A stretch of DNA of 5,830 nt from MnTg04 sp036443455 (lineage in GTDB: Bacteria > Pseudomonadota > Gammaproteobacteria > Steroidobacterales > MnTg04). The stretch is taken from positions 1 to 5,830 of the forward strand of contig JAZFYI010000022.1 in NCBI GenBank assembly GCA_036443455.1, in the 5' to 3' direction. The stretch's first letter is position 1. Every line of letters starts with the position of its first letter. Of the stretch, positions 1 to 5,518 are shown piece by piece. The translations under genes and the position numbers were made by a program. The notes below the pieces were generated by a model. The model was not told where the DNA came from. It searched no databases and saw only the letters and a program-made list of their open reading frames with translations.

Positions 1-375
1 ACCGAGATCAACATCACGCCGATGCTCGATGTGGTGTTTATCATGTTGATTTTCTTCATCGTGACGACCTCGTTTATCAAGGAAACGGGGATCGACCCCA
101 ATCGTCCCGAGGCCGAGACGGCGGCACCTAATGCGCATGGCAACATCCTGATCGCGATCTCCGAGTTCGACCAGGTCTGGATGAACAAAGGCCAGGTCGA
201 GCTGGCGCAAATCAGGGCCATGGTCGAATCCGCCGTTGCCGAGATACCGGAAAGCAGCGTGATCATCATTGCCGACGAAAAAGCCTCGACCGGTGTCCTG
301 ATCGACTTGATGGATCAGGTTCGGCTTGGCGGAGTCGTCAATATCATGGTTGCCGCCAGGGAAGCGGGGAACTGA
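1..375 (+). CDS. exbD: ExbD/TolR-family proton-channel subunit, 5' end missing
   Basis: This is the C-terminal 124 residues of an ExbD-like inner-membrane protein. The reading frame is open to the left edge, so the start codon and probably only about 10-15 residues are missing (family length is about 135-140). The fragment opens with the family signature INITPMLDVVFIMLIFF. The Asp at fragment residue 10 (nt 28-30) corresponds to the conserved membrane Asp of ExbD (D25 in E. coli) that is needed for proton-motive-force coupling. One transmembrane helix follows (fragment residues about 9-24), then a periplasmic domain. By family knowledge it works with ExbB to energise TonB. The next gene is tonB, one nucleotide downstream, which favours ExbD over TolR. 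The identity as an ExbD-family protein is firm; assignment to the TonB2-type subgroup is inferred from gene order. Confidence 0.93.
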   Translation, partial: TEINITPMLDVVFIMLIFFIVTTSFIKETGIDPNRPEAETAAPNAHGNILIAISEFDQVWMNKGQVELAQIRAMVESAVAEIPESSVIIIADEKASTGVLIDLMDQVRLGGVVNIMVAAREAGN

Positions 376-376
376 G

Positions 377-1006
377 ATGCGTTATTTGATGTCTTTGGGC
401 GCCGGCGCGGTCATGGGCCTGTTGCTGTTCCTGCTGATGAGTACGCTGATCTCGGGTGGCAAGGGGTATGTTAAAGACGAAAGCGCCGGCAAGGTCGTGG
501 ATTTTATTCGGATACGGCAGGATGAGATCACCAATATCAAACAGCGGCAGAAACCGAAAGAACCCGAGCCGCCCAAAAAACCACCGCCGCCTCCCAAGCT
601 GAAGGTAGCCAAGCAGGACAAGCCGCCGCCGACACAGATGCGCATGGAAACCCCGAATGTAGACATTTCCCTCGGTGCGGGCGGCGGGCCGTTTCTTGGC
701 GCCTGGAATCCGGGCGACATAAGCTCCGATGGCGATGTGATTCCAATCGTCAGGATCAATCCGCAGTATCCGCGTGACGCGCTGATGGCGGGTACCGAAG
801 GCTTTGTAGAGATCGAGTTTACGATTATGGAAGACGGCTCGGTTGCCGACGCCAGCGTGATCAAATCGGAACCACGGCGAATTTTTAACCGGTCGGCCCT
901 GCGCGCTATTTATCGCTGGAAATTCAAACCCCGCATCATCGATGGTGTGGCGGTGCAGCGTCGCGCCAGGCAGACCATCGAGTTCAACATGGAGCCGGAG
1001 GAATGA
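377..1006 (+). CDS. tonB: TonB-family energy transducer (short, TonB2-like)
   Basis: A 209-residue TonB protein that would carry ExbB/ExbD energy to outer-membrane TonB-dependent receptors. Layout: short cytoplasmic tip, one transmembrane anchor at about residues 6-27, a Lys/Pro-rich periplasm-spanning segment at about 58-86, and a C-terminal TonB domain at about 121-205. That domain contains NPQYP (128-132), matching the Q160/YP region of E. coli TonB, and WKFKP (181-185) near its end. The start at 377 is chosen because it lies 1 nt after the exbD stop, has GGGGA 6 nt upstream, and places the anchor at the N-terminus; an in-frame ATG at 326 lies inside exbD. The anchor has no His, unlike E. 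coli TonB with its H20. The short length, this anchor and the following TPR gene resemble TonB2 of Vibrio. The family is certain, the subtype probable. Confidence 0.93.
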   Translation: MRYLMSLGAGAVMGLLLFLLMSTLISGGKGYVKDESAGKVVDFIRIRQDEITNIKQRQKPKEPEPPKKPPPPPKLKVAKQDKPPPTQMRMETPNVDISLGAGGGPFLGAWNPGDISSDGDVIPIVRINPQYPRDALMAGTEGFVEIEFTIMEDGSVADASVIKSEPRRIFNRSALRAIYRWKFKPRIIDGVAVQRRARQTIEFNMEPEE

Positions 1007-2313
1007 AGGGCAGACCGGCGAGTTACCGGTGGCTGACGGTTTTTGTCGCCGCCTACCTGATGCTGAACAGCACACTGGCGCCGGCCAAGGATTATTCCTG
1101 CCCGGACGAGGAACGCAAACCCCGGCAGACCGCAATGGATGAGCGCACCTACCGGCGGCTGACCGTTGTGCACGAATTTCTGGGCAACAACAAGCTCGAC
1201 GAAGCGATGCAAAAGCTCGAGGTGCTGGCGGACAAGGGTGGTTTCACCCCTTACGAGCAGTCTCAGATCGAGCAGACCTTCGGGTTCATTCTCGCGCAAA
1301 GGGGCGGCAAGGAAAACTACCAGCGCGCAATTCCGCACTTTGAAAAAGCGATCGCCCTGGACGCGCTGCCGGCATCGGCACAAAAGGGCATGATGTATTC
1401 GCTGGCCAGCCTGTACGCGTCGCAGGGCCGGTACCAGGACACCATCGACATGATGATGAAATGGCTGTGTATCGAGAAAGAGCCGCCGGGCGCTGCGCTG
1501 GTACTGATCGGTTCTTCTTACGCGCAGCTGCCAAAATATCGGGAAGCCTTGCCCTGGATAAAACAGGCGATCGCGTCGCAGCCGGAAAAACCGGTGGAAA
1601 GCTGGTACCAGCTTGAACTGGCGATTTTTTATGAGATTTCTGAATTTCAAAATGCCGCCAATATTCTGAAAATTGTCATTCGCTACTGGCCGGACAAAGC
1701 TCGTTACTGGGAAATGCTGGCCGGCGCTTACCAGGAACTCAGGCAGGATGCCAACGCGCTGGCCACGATGATGCTGGCTTACCAGAAAGGCTTGCTGGAA
1801 AAAGAAGACCGCCTGGTAAACCTGGTGCGCATGAACCTGTTTCTCGAAAACCCCTTCATGGCCGGTAGGATCCTGGACACGGAAATCAATCGTGGTCGCA
1901 TACAGGGGACCCAGAAGAGGCTGGAAATGCTGCTGGGCGCCTGGACCGCCGCGCGCGAGTTTGACAAGGCAATTTCGGTCATCGACCGGCTGGGTCCGAT
2001 GAGCGATAACGGCGAATTTTATTACCAGAAAGCGCAGTTGTTCATGGAAAAGGCCAACTGGCGGGAAGTCGTCAGTGCCGCCGACGAGGCGATCAGGAAA
2101 GGCGGTCTGAAAGAGATTTGCTCGGCTTACCTGATGAAGGGCGTTGCCAACGCGGAGTTAGACCGGTATTCGGCCGCCGATGCATCGCTCGATCGGGCGT
2201 CGAGATCGAGTTGCAAACGCAATATTCGCCAGCAGGCAAAGGGATGGAAGTCCTATGTCGCGGATCGCCGCGATGCGGCCAAAGCCAGGGCCGGCCTGCG
2301 GAACGCGCCCTAG
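1003..2313 (+). CDS. Secreted TPR-repeat protein of the TonB operon
   Basis: A 436-residue protein with a predicted signal peptide: RW at 9-10, a hydrophobic stretch at about 11-25 and an APA cleavage motif at 26-28. The mature part is likely periplasmic. The rest is helical and reads as degenerate tetratricopeptide repeats, for example at about 87-120, 129-160, 163-195, 199-232, 233-266, 337-366 and 373-403, with typical pairs such as LYASQGRYQDTID and YAQLPKYREALPWIKQAI. No catalytic motif is visible, so a protein-binding scaffold role is the reasonable reading. The start overlaps the tonB stop as ATGA, with GGAG 8 nt upstream, indicating translational coupling. A TPR gene directly after tonB is a known feature of TonB2-type clusters in Vibrio and Shewanella, where it is thought to assist TonB-dependent uptake. 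Its exact partner cannot be read from sequence. Cysteines at 33, 156, 373 and 404 might form disulfides. Confidence 0.9.
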   Translation: MKGRPASYRWLTVFVAAYLMLNSTLAPAKDYSCPDEERKPRQTAMDERTYRRLTVVHEFLGNNKLDEAMQKLEVLADKGGFTPYEQSQIEQTFGFILAQRGGKENYQRAIPHFEKAIALDALPASAQKGMMYSLASLYASQGRYQDTIDMMMKWLCIEKEPPGAALVLIGSSYAQLPKYREALPWIKQAIASQPEKPVESWYQLELAIFYEISEFQNAANILKIVIRYWPDKARYWEMLAGAYQELRQDANALATMMLAYQKGLLEKEDRLVNLVRMNLFLENPFMAGRILDTEINRGRIQGTQKRLEMLLGAWTAAREFDKAISVIDRLGPMSDNGEFYYQKAQLFMEKANWREVVSAADEAIRKGGLKEICSAYLMKGVANAELDRYSAADASLDRASRSSCKRNIRQQAKGWKSYVADRRDAAKARAGLRNAP

Positions 2314-2320
2314 CGTTTTT
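2288..2320 (+). terminator. Weak terminator-like hairpin at the end of the TPR gene
   Basis: GGGC (2288-2291) can pair with GCCC (2307-2310), and the stem extends by two pairs if C2306 is bulged. Five T residues follow at 2316-2320. The stem covers the last codons of the TPR gene, and the T run lies in the 3' coding end of the convergent plsC-like gene. This could end the exbD-tonB-TPR transcript, since there is no intergenic space for a conventional terminator. The stem is short and interrupted, so this is tentative. Confidence 0.25.
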
Positions 2321-3041
2321 CCACGAGCGGTTCACCCAGCTTTGCCTGCATGGCCAGCCGGGCCGCTTCCTTCAGGCGATGTTGACCGCCGCCGCTGTCG
2401 GGCGGGTCAAGAGCCGCCAATACCTCGACTTCAATTCTTCCCCAGCGTGGCCAGAAAGCTTTGGCCGGCAGTACCCGGCGCGCGCCGCGGATGATCACCG
2501 GGACGAGCGGCAGTCCACCTCTCACCGCCGCCACGAACGCACCGTTGTGAAAGGGCAGCAGCCCCGGCTCCAGGCGGAATGTGCCCTCGGGGAAAAAAAC
2601 CATCGGCGACCCGGAGGTGGCTTTTTTCAACAGCCTGCGGCTGTCCCTCGTTTTGCCCCCGCCGGTTTGGCGTTCGACGAATTCCGAACCGATGCTCCTG
2701 AGCAGGTAATGGACAAAAGGCACCTGCGTGACTTCACGTTTGATCACGAACGAAAAATCGGGTGGCAGTGCGGCGGTCAGAATAACGCCGTCAAGATAGC
2801 TCGCATGGTTGGCAACGATTACGCAAGCCGTGTCGGGCAGGTTTTCCAGGCCACGAACGGTCAGTTTCATGCCGCAAAGAAAAAATACCAGGCCGCTGAG
2901 CGCGCGCGCCATGCTCCTGCGCCAGGCCGTCCTGGGCAGAATCAGCAGAAAAGGGAAAAGCGTTATCAACAGGGTGATAAACACGAGCAACATATAAAGC
3001 CCGAAGACAGCCTGGAACAATTGTCGGATCAGCTTTTTCAT
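2310..3041 (-). CDS. PlsC-like 1-acyl-sn-glycerol-3-phosphate acyltransferase
   Basis: A 243-residue lysophospholipid acyltransferase of the PlsC/LPLAT family, expected to add a fatty acyl chain to lysophosphatidic acid or a related lysolipid at the inner membrane. Visible family motifs in order: the catalytic HX4D in NHASYLD (H79, D84), KRE at 101-103, the substrate-binding FPEGT (150-154), and LPLVPVIIRG (177-186). The N-terminus carries a hydrophobic membrane segment at about 7-35, and a second weaker one lies near 50-58. The length is normal for the family. The ATG at 3041 is chosen because it keeps the membrane segment intact, but no clear Shine-Dalgarno sequence precedes it. The gene overlaps the convergent TPR gene by 4 nt and is divergent from xerD. 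It may be the essential PlsC or one of several paralogues with other acyl or lysolipid preference, so no symbol is given. Confidence 0.92.
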   Translation of the reverse strand: MKKLIRQLFQAVFGLYMLLVFITLLITLFPFLLILPRTAWRRSMARALSGLVFFLCGMKLTVRGLENLPDTACVIVANHASYLDGVILTAALPPDFSFVIKREVTQVPFVHYLLRSIGSEFVERQTGGGKTRDSRRLLKKATSGSPMVFFPEGTFRLEPGLLPFHNGAFVAAVRGGLPLVPVIIRGARRVLPAKAFWPRWGRIEVEVLAALDPPDSGGGQHRLKEAARLAMQAKLGEPLVEKR

Positions 3042-3104
3042 CGTGGCGCAGTTTAGCCCGGATTATTCATCAATGCGCTCGCGCCCTGGCACGCTCCAGG
3101 AAAC

Positions 3105-3120
3105 TGTGAACTGCATCACT
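3105..3120. promoter_or_regulatory. CRP/Vfr-like palindromic site 1
   Basis: The sequence TGTGAACTGCATCACT fits the CRP-family consensus TGTGA-N6-TCACA at nine of ten specified positions, with AAAC on the left and TTAT on the right. Its centre is about 71 nt upstream of the plsC-like start codon and about 217 nt upstream of xerD. It could bind a CRP, Vfr or Clp-type cAMP- or nucleotide-responsive regulator. The match is seen directly; binding and the regulated gene are inferred. Confidence 0.45.
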
Positions 3121-3143
3121 TTATGTTAATCGATTGGCCGATT

Positions 3144-3159
3144 TGTGACCCCTGTCACG
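3144..3159. promoter_or_regulatory. CRP/Vfr-like palindromic site 2
   Basis: The sequence TGTGACCCCTGTCACG again matches TGTGA-N6-TCACA at nine of ten positions and contains a perfect GTGAC/GTCAC inverted repeat. Its centre is 39 bp from that of site 1, a little under four helical turns. Two near-consensus copies in one short spacer make a real operator pair more likely than a single match would. Confidence 0.45.
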
Positions 3160-3163
3160 GCCC

Positions 3164-3287
3164 CCGCAGAGCCTGCAACCCCATACTGGCTCTCGCGGAC
3201 GGGCAGCAAGGACGCAGCCCGTTTCGCACCTTGAACCCGGGCAAAAAAACCGGGCACCCGGTCGGACGTCAATGCTGGCGCGCCGGC
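3164..3287 (+). promoter_or_regulatory. Structured GC-rich leader upstream of xerD
   Basis: Read as RNA on the xerD strand, this stretch can form a chain of hairpins. Hairpin 1 pairs 3164-3173 with 3188-3198, with one bulge. Hairpin 2 pairs ACGGGC (3199-3204) with GCCCGT (3217-3222) around a 12-nt loop. Hairpin 3 pairs CCCGG (3236-3240) with CCGGG (3250-3254) around an A-rich loop, or alternatively ACCGGG (3249-3254) with CCCGGT (3257-3262). Hairpin 4 pairs 3274-3278 with 3283-3287. The two hairpin 3 forms exclude each other. I do not recognise a named riboswitch or the 4.5S RNA. It may be a 5' UTR control element, a small RNA, or simply GC-rich spacer. Confidence 0.35.
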
Positions 3288-3329
3288 TTGCGCATGGAGC
3301 GCAGTTGCGAGGCAGGGAGCAAGTGAGTA

Positions 3330-4274
3330 ATGTCGACTTTGTCGCTAAAGGCTGAAAACAAGCACGAAATCTACGCCGGGCTGGAAGCGCCGGAGAAGAC
3401 CATAGACAGATTTCTCGATGCCATTTGGATGGAGCGCGGATTGTCGCCCAATACGCTGGCGGCATACCGGGCCGATATCCTCTGTTTGAGCCGCTGGCTG
3501 GAAGAGCAGGACGTGGTGCTGTCCGCAGCCACGCGCAGCGACCTGCTGGCCTTTTTGGCCTGGCGCGCGGAAAGCGGCGCCAGGCCGAGATCGACGGCCA
3601 GGCAATTATCCAGTTTCCGCCGTTTCTACCGTTACCTGGTTCGTGAAGGTGAAGTCGATGACGATCCGACCGCCAGGATTGCGATGCCGAAGGTTGGTCG
3701 CGCCTTGCCCCAGTCCATGACCGAGGAAGAAGTAGAAGCGCTGCTGGAGGCGCCGGATGTTACCGATTCGCTGGGTCATCGCGATCGCGCAATGCTCGAA
3801 GTGTTATACGCGACCGGCCTGCGCGTCTCGGAACTGATCAACCTGCGAATCGCACAGGTCAATCTCAACCAGGGCGTTATTCGGGTCGTCGGCAAGGGCG
3901 ACAAGGAACGACTGATACCGCTTGGCGAAGAGTCGCAACGCTGGCTGCAGGAATTTATCGACGGTCCACGGATGGAAATCCTGCTGGAGCGCCAGACCGA
4001 TGCGGTTTTCCCGACCCGCAGAGGCTCCTGCATGACAAGGCAAGCCTTCTGGCACATCATCCGCCGCTACGCGAAAAAATCCGGTTTTGGCCGCAAGTTG
4101 TCGCCGCATACCTTGCGCCATGCCTTCGCCACGCATTTGCTGAATCATGGCGCCGATCTGCGGGTCGTACAGATGCTGCTCGGGCACAGCGACCTGTCGA
4201 CCACACAGATTTACACGCATGTCGCCCGCGAGCGGATCAAGGAACTGCACGGCCGCCATCATCCTCGCGGGTAG
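3330..4274 (+). CDS. xerD: Site-specific tyrosine recombinase XerD
   Basis: A 314-residue XerD, the partner of XerC, which resolves chromosome dimers at dif during division under FtsK control. The N-terminal SAM-like core-binding domain spans about 23-107 and the catalytic domain about 125-305. All six catalytic residues are present: R165 in ATGLRVSEL, K189 in GKGDKER, H260 and R263 in HTLRH, H286 in LGHSDLSTTQIY, and the nucleophile Y295. The C-terminus ends in HHPRG, very like HHPRA in E. coli, which supports XerD over XerC and over phage or integron integrases. The protein is about 16 residues longer than E. coli XerD (298), all at the N-terminus. The ATG at 3330 is the only sensible start, since an in-frame stop lies at 3324-3326 and the next Met is inside the domain. 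GGGAG lies 10 nt upstream. dsbC follows, as in E. coli. Confidence 0.97.
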   Translation: MSTLSLKAENKHEIYAGLEAPEKTIDRFLDAIWMERGLSPNTLAAYRADILCLSRWLEEQDVVLSAATRSDLLAFLAWRAESGARPRSTARQLSSFRRFYRYLVREGEVDDDPTARIAMPKVGRALPQSMTEEEVEALLEAPDVTDSLGHRDRAMLEVLYATGLRVSELINLRIAQVNLNQGVIRVVGKGDKERLIPLGEESQRWLQEFIDGPRMEILLERQTDAVFPTRRGSCMTRQAFWHIIRRYAKKSGFGRKLSPHTLRHAFATHLLNHGADLRVVQMLLGHSDLSTTQIYTHVARERIKELHGRHHPRG

Positions 4275-4291
4275 GTCAATCCGCGACTCTT
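4265..4291 (+). terminator. Terminator-like hairpin overlapping the xerD stop codon
   Basis: TCGCGGGT (4265-4272) pairs with ATCCGCGA (4279-4286) to give eight pairs, one of them G-U, around a 6-nt loop. A pyrimidine-rich tail CTCTTCTGTT follows. The xerD stop codon lies within the hairpin. The tail has no long T run, so it would be a weak or partial terminator that reduces read-through into dsbC, or an mRNA 3' stabilising stem. Confidence 0.35.
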
Positions 4292-4373
4292 CTGTTAGTA
4301 TTCGCGCGCTCGCCGGGGTCTGTTTGTACGGAACCTGGAGCTTGCTTCGCAGTCATAGGGATTGCCCGGCACA

Positions 4374-4389
4374 GGTGGAGAAAATATTG
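4374..4389 (+). promoter_or_regulatory. dsbC: Ribosome binding site and TTG start of dsbC
   Basis: GGTGGAG at 4374-4380 is the only strong Shine-Dalgarno-like sequence near the dsbC signal peptide. It lies 6 nt before TTG 4387, which decides the start in favour of TTG over GTG 4375. Confidence 0.55.
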
Positions 4390-5139
4390 AACATAGCCAG
4401 ACTTCTGATCGCCCTTGGCCTGACCGGCCTGTTGGCCGGTGGATCGGTGGCGGCCGCTGAAAATGAGGGCAAGGGGCAAAGCCAGCGGCAGCGCGAGGCA
4501 ATCGCCGAGCGCTGGGATCTCGATATCGACAACATACGCGATGCCGCCATACCCGGGTTGTTTGAGGTAATGATCGGCACCCAGGTAATCTATTTGAGTT
4601 CGGATGGCCGATTTCTCCTGGAAGGCGATATCGTCGATCTCGAGAGCCAGGAAAATCTGACTGAAAAGCGACGCGTGCTGGCCAGGAAGATCGCGATCGA
4701 CTCGTTTGGCGAAGAAAAAATGATCGTTTTTGGCAGTGAACATCCGCTGTACACGATTACCGTGTTTACCGACACCGATTGCGCTTACTGCCGCAAACTG
4801 CACGCGGAAATTGCCACGATCAATGAACTGGGTATAGAGGTGCGCTACCTGCTGTATCCACGCTATGGACCGGGTTCGGAGTCGTGGCATATAGCCAACC
4901 ATGTCTGGTGTGCCGATGACCGGCAAAAAGCGCTGACCCTGGCAAAACTGGGTCAGACCATCGAGCCGAGCGTGTGTGCTACGCCGGTGCAGGAAACATA
5001 CAAGCTCGGGCAAGGTATCGGTTTTCGCGGCACGCCGGCCATCGTTACCGCCGATGGTGACCTGATCGCCGGTTATATGCCGCCCCACGCCTTGCTGGAA
5101 CGTCTCAACCAGCTGGCGGCGGGACACCTTTCCAGGTAA
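4387..5139 (+). CDS. dsbC: Periplasmic thiol:disulfide isomerase DsbC
   Basis: A 250-residue DsbC that reshuffles wrong disulfides in periplasmic proteins and is kept reduced by DsbD. The signal peptide covers about 1-24: a hydrophobic stretch, then AAA before E25. The N-terminal dimerisation domain (about 43-95) has the family pattern IPGLFEV, QVIYLSSDGRFLLEGD and NLTEKRR. The thioredoxin-like domain carries the active site CAYC (C132, C135), the structural Cys pair C175 and C197, and the cis-Pro P217 in RGTPA. No ATG suits the signal peptide. I chose TTG at 4387 because GGTGGAG ends 6 nt upstream. GTG at 4375 is the alternative, adding four residues, but it would use part of that same motif and lacks its own. 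The frame continues upstream into xerD, but that part is not DsbC-like. The pair xerD-dsbC matches E. coli, where recJ follows; here recJ is absent. Confidence 0.94.
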   Translation: MNIARLLIALGLTGLLAGGSVAAAENEGKGQSQRQREAIAERWDLDIDNIRDAAIPGLFEVMIGTQVIYLSSDGRFLLEGDIVDLESQENLTEKRRVLARKIAIDSFGEEKMIVFGSEHPLYTITVFTDTDCAYCRKLHAEIATINELGIEVRYLLYPRYGPGSESWHIANHVWCADDRQKALTLAKLGQTIEPSVCATPVQETYKLGQGIGFRGTPAIVTADGDLIAGYMPPHALLERLNQLAAGHLSR

Positions 5140-5142
5140 ACA

Positions 5143-5159
5143 AGCGCACGGCGCGCGCT
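5143..5159. terminator. Possible small hairpin between convergent dsbC and fdxA
   Basis: AGCGC (5143-5147) and GCGCT (5155-5159) form a 5-bp inverted repeat in the 19-nt gap between the two stop codons, with other GC pairings possible in the loop. No T tract follows on either strand. It could slow both convergent transcripts but is a weak candidate. Confidence 0.2.
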
Positions 5160-5482
5160 CAGCGTTCCAGGTACTGCAGTTTGTCGGGTTTATCGTCCCA
5201 ATCGGCCGCGTCCTCGGGCGGTTCACCCATCTCGGTGATGACCGGCCATTTTTCAGACAGTTCGGCGTTCAGGGCGAGCATTTTTTCCTGCCCCTCGGGC
5301 AGTTCTTCTTCCGAATAAATCGCCTCGACCGGGCACTCGGGTTCGCAAAGCGTACAGTCGATGCATTCCTCCGGGTCGATGACCAGCATGTTGGGCCCCA
5401 CGTGGAAACAATCCACGGGACAGACTTCGACGCAGTCCATGTATTTGCACTTGATGCAGCTTTCGACTACCACAAAGGTCAT
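5159..5482 (-). CDS. fdxA: 7Fe-8S ferredoxin, FdxA / Azotobacter FdI type
   Basis: A 107-residue cytoplasmic ferredoxin that carries electrons through one [3Fe-4S] and one [4Fe-4S] cluster. It follows A. vinelandii FdI almost motif by motif. By analogy with FdI (numbers shifted by one for Met), C9, C17 and C50 bind the 3Fe cluster and C21, C40, C43 and C46 bind the 4Fe cluster, while C12 and C25 match the extra cysteines of FdI. The motif CIKCKYMDCVEVCPVDC and the second CIDCTLCEPECP are both intact. The acidic C-terminal tail (about 58-107) ending in LQYLER matches the long FdI tail ending LQHLER. The ATG at 5482 has GCGGAG 6 nt upstream. In other bacteria such ferredoxins are linked to redox stress and NADPH:ferredoxin reductase, but the partner here is unknown. 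It lies 36 nt downstream of the NUDIX gene on the same strand. Confidence 0.96.
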   Translation of the reverse strand: MTFVVVESCIKCKYMDCVEVCPVDCFHVGPNMLVIDPEECIDCTLCEPECPVEAIYSEEELPEGQEKMLALNAELSEKWPVITEMGEPPEDAADWDDKPDKLQYLER

Positions 5483-5518
5483 TGTTGACTCCGCAGAAAA
5501 AGTGATTCCCGACCGGCG

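Larger units (their letters stand above)
3042..3329. other. Divergent intergenic region between plsC-like gene and xerD
   Basis: This 288-nt spacer is the longest non-coding stretch in the window and must hold the promoters for both divergent genes. The part near plsC (about 3060-3160) is AT-richer and contains two CRP-like palindromes. The part near xerD (about 3160-3290) is GC-rich and full of inverted repeats. I could not pick out a convincing sigma-70 -35/-10 pair on either strand. Short open frames cross it on both strands, but they have no ribosome binding site and no recognisable protein, so I treat the region as non-coding. Confidence 0.7.

Noticed and set aside
344..1135. 263-codon minus-strand open frame antisense to tonB
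   Set aside because: Shadow of the tonB gene with Arg/His-rich low-complexity composition and no family resemblance.
2118..3056. 312-codon plus-strand open frame antisense to the plsC-like gene
   Set aside because: The minus strand has all acyltransferase motifs; this frame is Arg/Gln/His-rich, as expected of a GC-rich shadow frame, and overlaps the end of the TPR gene.
3060..3080. FNR-like TTGAT half-site on the minus strand near the plsC start
   Set aside because: The second half does not match ATCAA; only one half-site is present.
3161..3262. Possible 4.5S (SRP) RNA or c-di-GMP (GEMM) riboswitch, suggested by GCAAGGACGCAGCC
   Set aside because: The conserved SRP GGAAGCAGCC hairpin with its symmetric loop is absent, and only a short GGACGC piece resembles GEMM; the rest of the conserved cores is not there.
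3123..3326. 67-codon plus-strand open frame ending 3 nt before the xerD ATG, possible coupled leader peptide
   Set aside because: No ribosome binding site, odd Pro/Gly/Cys/Arg-rich composition, no recognisable domain, and it lies over the inverted repeats and the second CRP-like site.
3121..3465. 114-codon minus-strand open frame across the spacer and the start of xerD
   Set aside because: It overlaps the certain xerD gene in antisense, and its product resembles no known protein.
4147..4386. Upstream extension of the dsbC frame to an ATG inside xerD
   Set aside because: The added residues are not DsbC-like, overlap xerD and would bury the signal peptide.
4276..5226. 316-codon minus-strand open frame antisense to dsbC
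   Set aside because: DsbC is unmistakable on the plus strand and the antisense product shows no domain; it also runs into fdxA in another frame.
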